Shown here: piece after piece, positions 62,557 through 64,000 of the stretch
How positions within the stretch are numbered: position 1 is the stretch's first letter
Layout of the letters: every line of letters starts with the position of its first letter
Source of the DNA: Salinisphaera japonica YTM-1
GTDB taxonomy: Bacteria > Pseudomonadota > Gammaproteobacteria > Nevskiales > Salinisphaeraceae
Reading direction: 5' to 3'
NCBI RefSeq assembly: GCF_003788585.1
Contig: NZ_AYKG01000004.1
Coordinates: 18,675 to 82,674 of the forward strand
DNA length: 64,000 nt
Notes under the pieces: generated by a model
Database searches by the model: none
Seen by the model: the letters and a program-made list of their open reading frames with translations, nothing else
Told to the model about the DNA's origin: nothing
Translations under genes and position numbers: made by a program

Positions 62557-62625
62557 AGGTCACTCCGCGTGCCGATACGCATATCGAAAAGGAACTGCCC
62601 GGCTGTGCGCTCGCCAGACACGGCC

Positions 62626-63273
62626 TCACAACGCCAGCCCGATGGACCAGACCCCGAGTAGTACGAGCACTGCGCCGGTGACGCGCGGCATGCGGGCGGC
62701 GAAACGGGCGATCGCATTCAATAGCCGCCTTCCACGTTGGGTAAACACCGCGAGCACGAGCGGGCTGGACAATGCGAGTCCAAAGATCAGCAGGGACACG
62801 CCGCCATAGGCCATTCCGCCGCCGGCGGCGGCCTGGGCGGCTGCGCCGCCGAGCAATACCGCGAGCAGCGGCGCCGCGCAGGCCGGGATATTGAAGCCGA
62901 ACAACACGCCGAGCGCGGCGCCCCCGGAGGTCGCCGGTACGCGCGGCAGCAGCCGATCGCTCTGGCGAATCAGCCACGGCGCGCCGCCGACCAGATAGGC
63001 CAGCCCGAGCGCGACATACAAGCTGCCCAGCACCATCCACAAGCCGTGCTGGATGCCCAGGAATCGGGCGCCGATCGCCGCCGCAAACACGCCCAGTCCG
63101 GCCATGAGTCCGGCCCGGGCCACCGTGAAAACCAGCGTTTGATACAAACGCTGACGCTCCGGCAGCCGATCCAAGAATTTCAGGAACAACAGGTGGCTGC
63201 CCACCGAGCACGGCTCCACGAAAGCCAGCAGTCCAAGGCCGGCGGCCAGTACCCCGGCCTGTGCGATCTCCAA
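62626..63273 (-). CDS. CcdA/DsbD-like membrane protein
   Basis: 215 residues, six membrane spans. The paired cysteines in FVEPCSVGSHLLFLKFL and GFNIPACAAPLLAVLLGG occupy the positions of the CcdA redox cysteines, though here they read EPC and PAC. It would carry reducing power or a metal across the membrane. It starts 4 bases after the HMA chaperone stop region. It is a second thiol-transfer protein in the island, different from the DsbD-like protein at 40958. Confidence 0.85.
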   Translation of the reverse strand: MEIAQAGVLAAGLGLLAFVEPCSVGSHLLFLKFLDRLPERQRLYQTLVFTVARAGLMAGLGVFAAAIGARFLGIQHGLWMVLGSLYVALGLAYLVGGAPWLIRQSDRLLPRVPATSGGAALGVLFGFNIPACAAPLLAVLLGGAAAQAAAGGGMAYGGVSLLIFGLALSSPLVLAVFTQRGRRLLNAIARFAARMPRVTGAVLVLLGVWSIGLAL

Positions 63274-63276
63274 GGC

Positions 63277-63489
63277 TTAGGCCGGCTCGGCCGGATAACC
63301 GGCATCCCGAACGGCTTTGGCCAACGTTTCGGGCGACACTTGATTGGCGTCGTGCGCGATACGCGCCTGCTTCGCGTCCAGTGACACCGAGACGCCTTTG
63401 ACGCCGGCCTGCTGTTCGATCACGTTTTGTACGATCTGCACACAGCCTTGGCAGTGCATCCCGTCGATACTGAGTGTGGTGGTTTGCAT
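63277..63489 (-). CDS. HMA-domain metal chaperone (CopZ/MerP-like)
   Basis: 70 residues forming one heavy-metal-associated domain with SIDGMHCQGCVQIVQNVIEQ and KAVRDAGYPAEPA. Without a signal peptide it should be cytoplasmic, delivering metal to the HMA domain of the ATPase encoded downstream. It is the first gene after the palindromic MerR-type promoter at 63552-63582. Confidence 0.93.
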   Translation of the reverse strand: MQTTTLSIDGMHCQGCVQIVQNVIEQQAGVKGVSVSLDAKQARIAHDANQVSPETLAKAVRDAGYPAEPA

Positions 63490-63551
63490 GAGGTGCTCCT
63501 TTTTTTAGCCAAGCTCAACCAGCTTCGGTCAAGCCGCATGGTGTTTAAAGG

Positions 63552-63582
63552 AGCGTAGTACCTGGAGTTGACTCCAGGTCAA
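63552..63582 (-). promoter_or_regulatory. MerR-type promoter of the HMA/CcdA/GDCCVxC/ATPase operon
   Basis: Minus strand: -35 TTGACC (63577-63582), 19-base spacer, -10 TACGCT (63552-63557). The operator is a perfect 9-bp palindrome, ACCTGGAGT-CA-ACTCCAGGT, the most symmetrical of the five such sites in the window. The truncated merR gene ends just upstream (63619). Confidence 0.85.
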
Positions 63583-63618
63583 GAATTATTTTCGACCTTG
63601 GCGCTTTTGCACTTTTGA

Positions 63619-63954
63619 CTATTCAGCCGACGCGTCGAGTCCGTCGATGATCGGGCAACCCTGGTCGCTGCCGCGGCATAGCTGTAAAAGGTTCCCGAGC
63701 TCCTGTTGCAGCCGATCCAGATCGGCCATACGGGTTCGAATATCTTGCAGTTTTTGTTCAGTCAACCGCGCGACTTCCGGCCGAGCGGCATCACGGCAGC
63801 TCCGGGATTCGAGTAGTACCCGGATTTCGTCGAGCGAAAAATCACAGCGTTGGGCGCGCTGGATGAAATGTAGACGGGCGAGATCCCGCGCGACATAGCG
63901 CCTTCGCCCTCGGCTATCCCGCGCAACGGGGGACAACAGCTGAGGGTTCCCCAC
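63619..63954 (-). pseudogene. MerR-family regulator lacking its N-terminal DNA-binding helices
   Basis: 111 codons from a GTG at 63954; family members have about 135-145. The visible part begins at the wing (LLSPVARDSRGRRRYVARDL) and continues with LHFIQRAQRCDFSLDEIRVLL, the long dimer helix, and the metal loop LLQLCRGSDQGCPIIDG (Cys-x6-Cys, near CueR-type spacing). The normal first 25 or so residues with the recognition helix are missing; an in-frame TGA lies two codons upstream. Either the gene was cut by an insertion at about 63957 or it is frameshifted further up. The protein as read should not bind DNA in the normal way. Confidence 0.65.
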
Positions 63955-64000
63955 AAATCAGGCCGATATTGAATAGCAGTGCAAATAGGCTTGAAGGGCA

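Overview
The window looks like chromosomal DNA of a high-GC gammaproteobacterium. The evidence is the 1599-residue NAD-glutamate dehydrogenase, ppc, xerD, zapE, fdxA, slyX and MobH-type mobile DNA. A marine or halophilic lineage such as Salinisphaera is a guess from gene style only; there is no rRNA or other marker here to fix the taxon. No tRNA, rRNA or CRISPR array was seen.

Region 1 (1-19730) is ordinary core genome: an ATP-grasp protein cut by the window edge, a large unknown protein with a papain-like Cys/His/Asn signature, maiA, NAD-glutamate dehydrogenase, an acyl-CoA ligase, zapE, xerD, a CYTH protein, fdxA, a Nudix hydrolase, ppc, slyX and a HIT protein. Two roughly 280-bp nested inverted-repeat elements (3294-3567 and 13489-13771) sit between these genes. 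Region 2 (19731-27345) is foreign DNA of lower GC, the remains of an integrative conjugative element. It holds a MobH relaxase, ArdC antirestriction protein, a DUF3577 (STY4534-type) protein and a three-gene operon of unknown function. It has no integrase and no secretion system. It carries two copies of a compact pseudoknotted element and two matching 5' leaders that can fold to hide the ribosome binding site.

Region 3 (27346-64000) is a copper/heavy-metal resistance island, nearly all on the minus strand. Its most unusual part is one long run: small secreted protein, cytochrome c, copA, copB, then a nine-subunit complex I-like membrane module (nuoA, a fused NuoB/NuoD-like protein without iron-sulfur ligands, nuoH, J, K, L, M, N) with none of the NADH or Fe-S subunits. 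A broken second copB lies directly after nuoN, so the module is bracketed by copB copies. Next come a split DsbD-like thiol system, a TVP38-type membrane protein, a methyltransferase, a 1-Cys peroxiredoxin, several Met-rich or Cys-rich small exported proteins, a DUF411 protein, a second multicopper oxidase, accessory LspA and Lnt, a CDF exporter, a MerR regulator, a CusCBA-type RND pump, and a P1B-ATPase operon (HMA chaperone, CcdA-like protein, GDCCVxC protein, ATPase with YPC in place of CPC) ending at a MerR gene that lacks its DNA-binding helices.

Read together, the island handles metal in the periplasm (two multicopper oxidases, CopB, CusCBA, Met/His-rich proteins) and at the inner membrane (P1B-ATPase, CDF), with thiol redox support. 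Five promoters with a 19-bp spacer between -35 and -10 point to MerR-type control. The complex I-like module inside the cop operon is the best candidate for an undescribed system.
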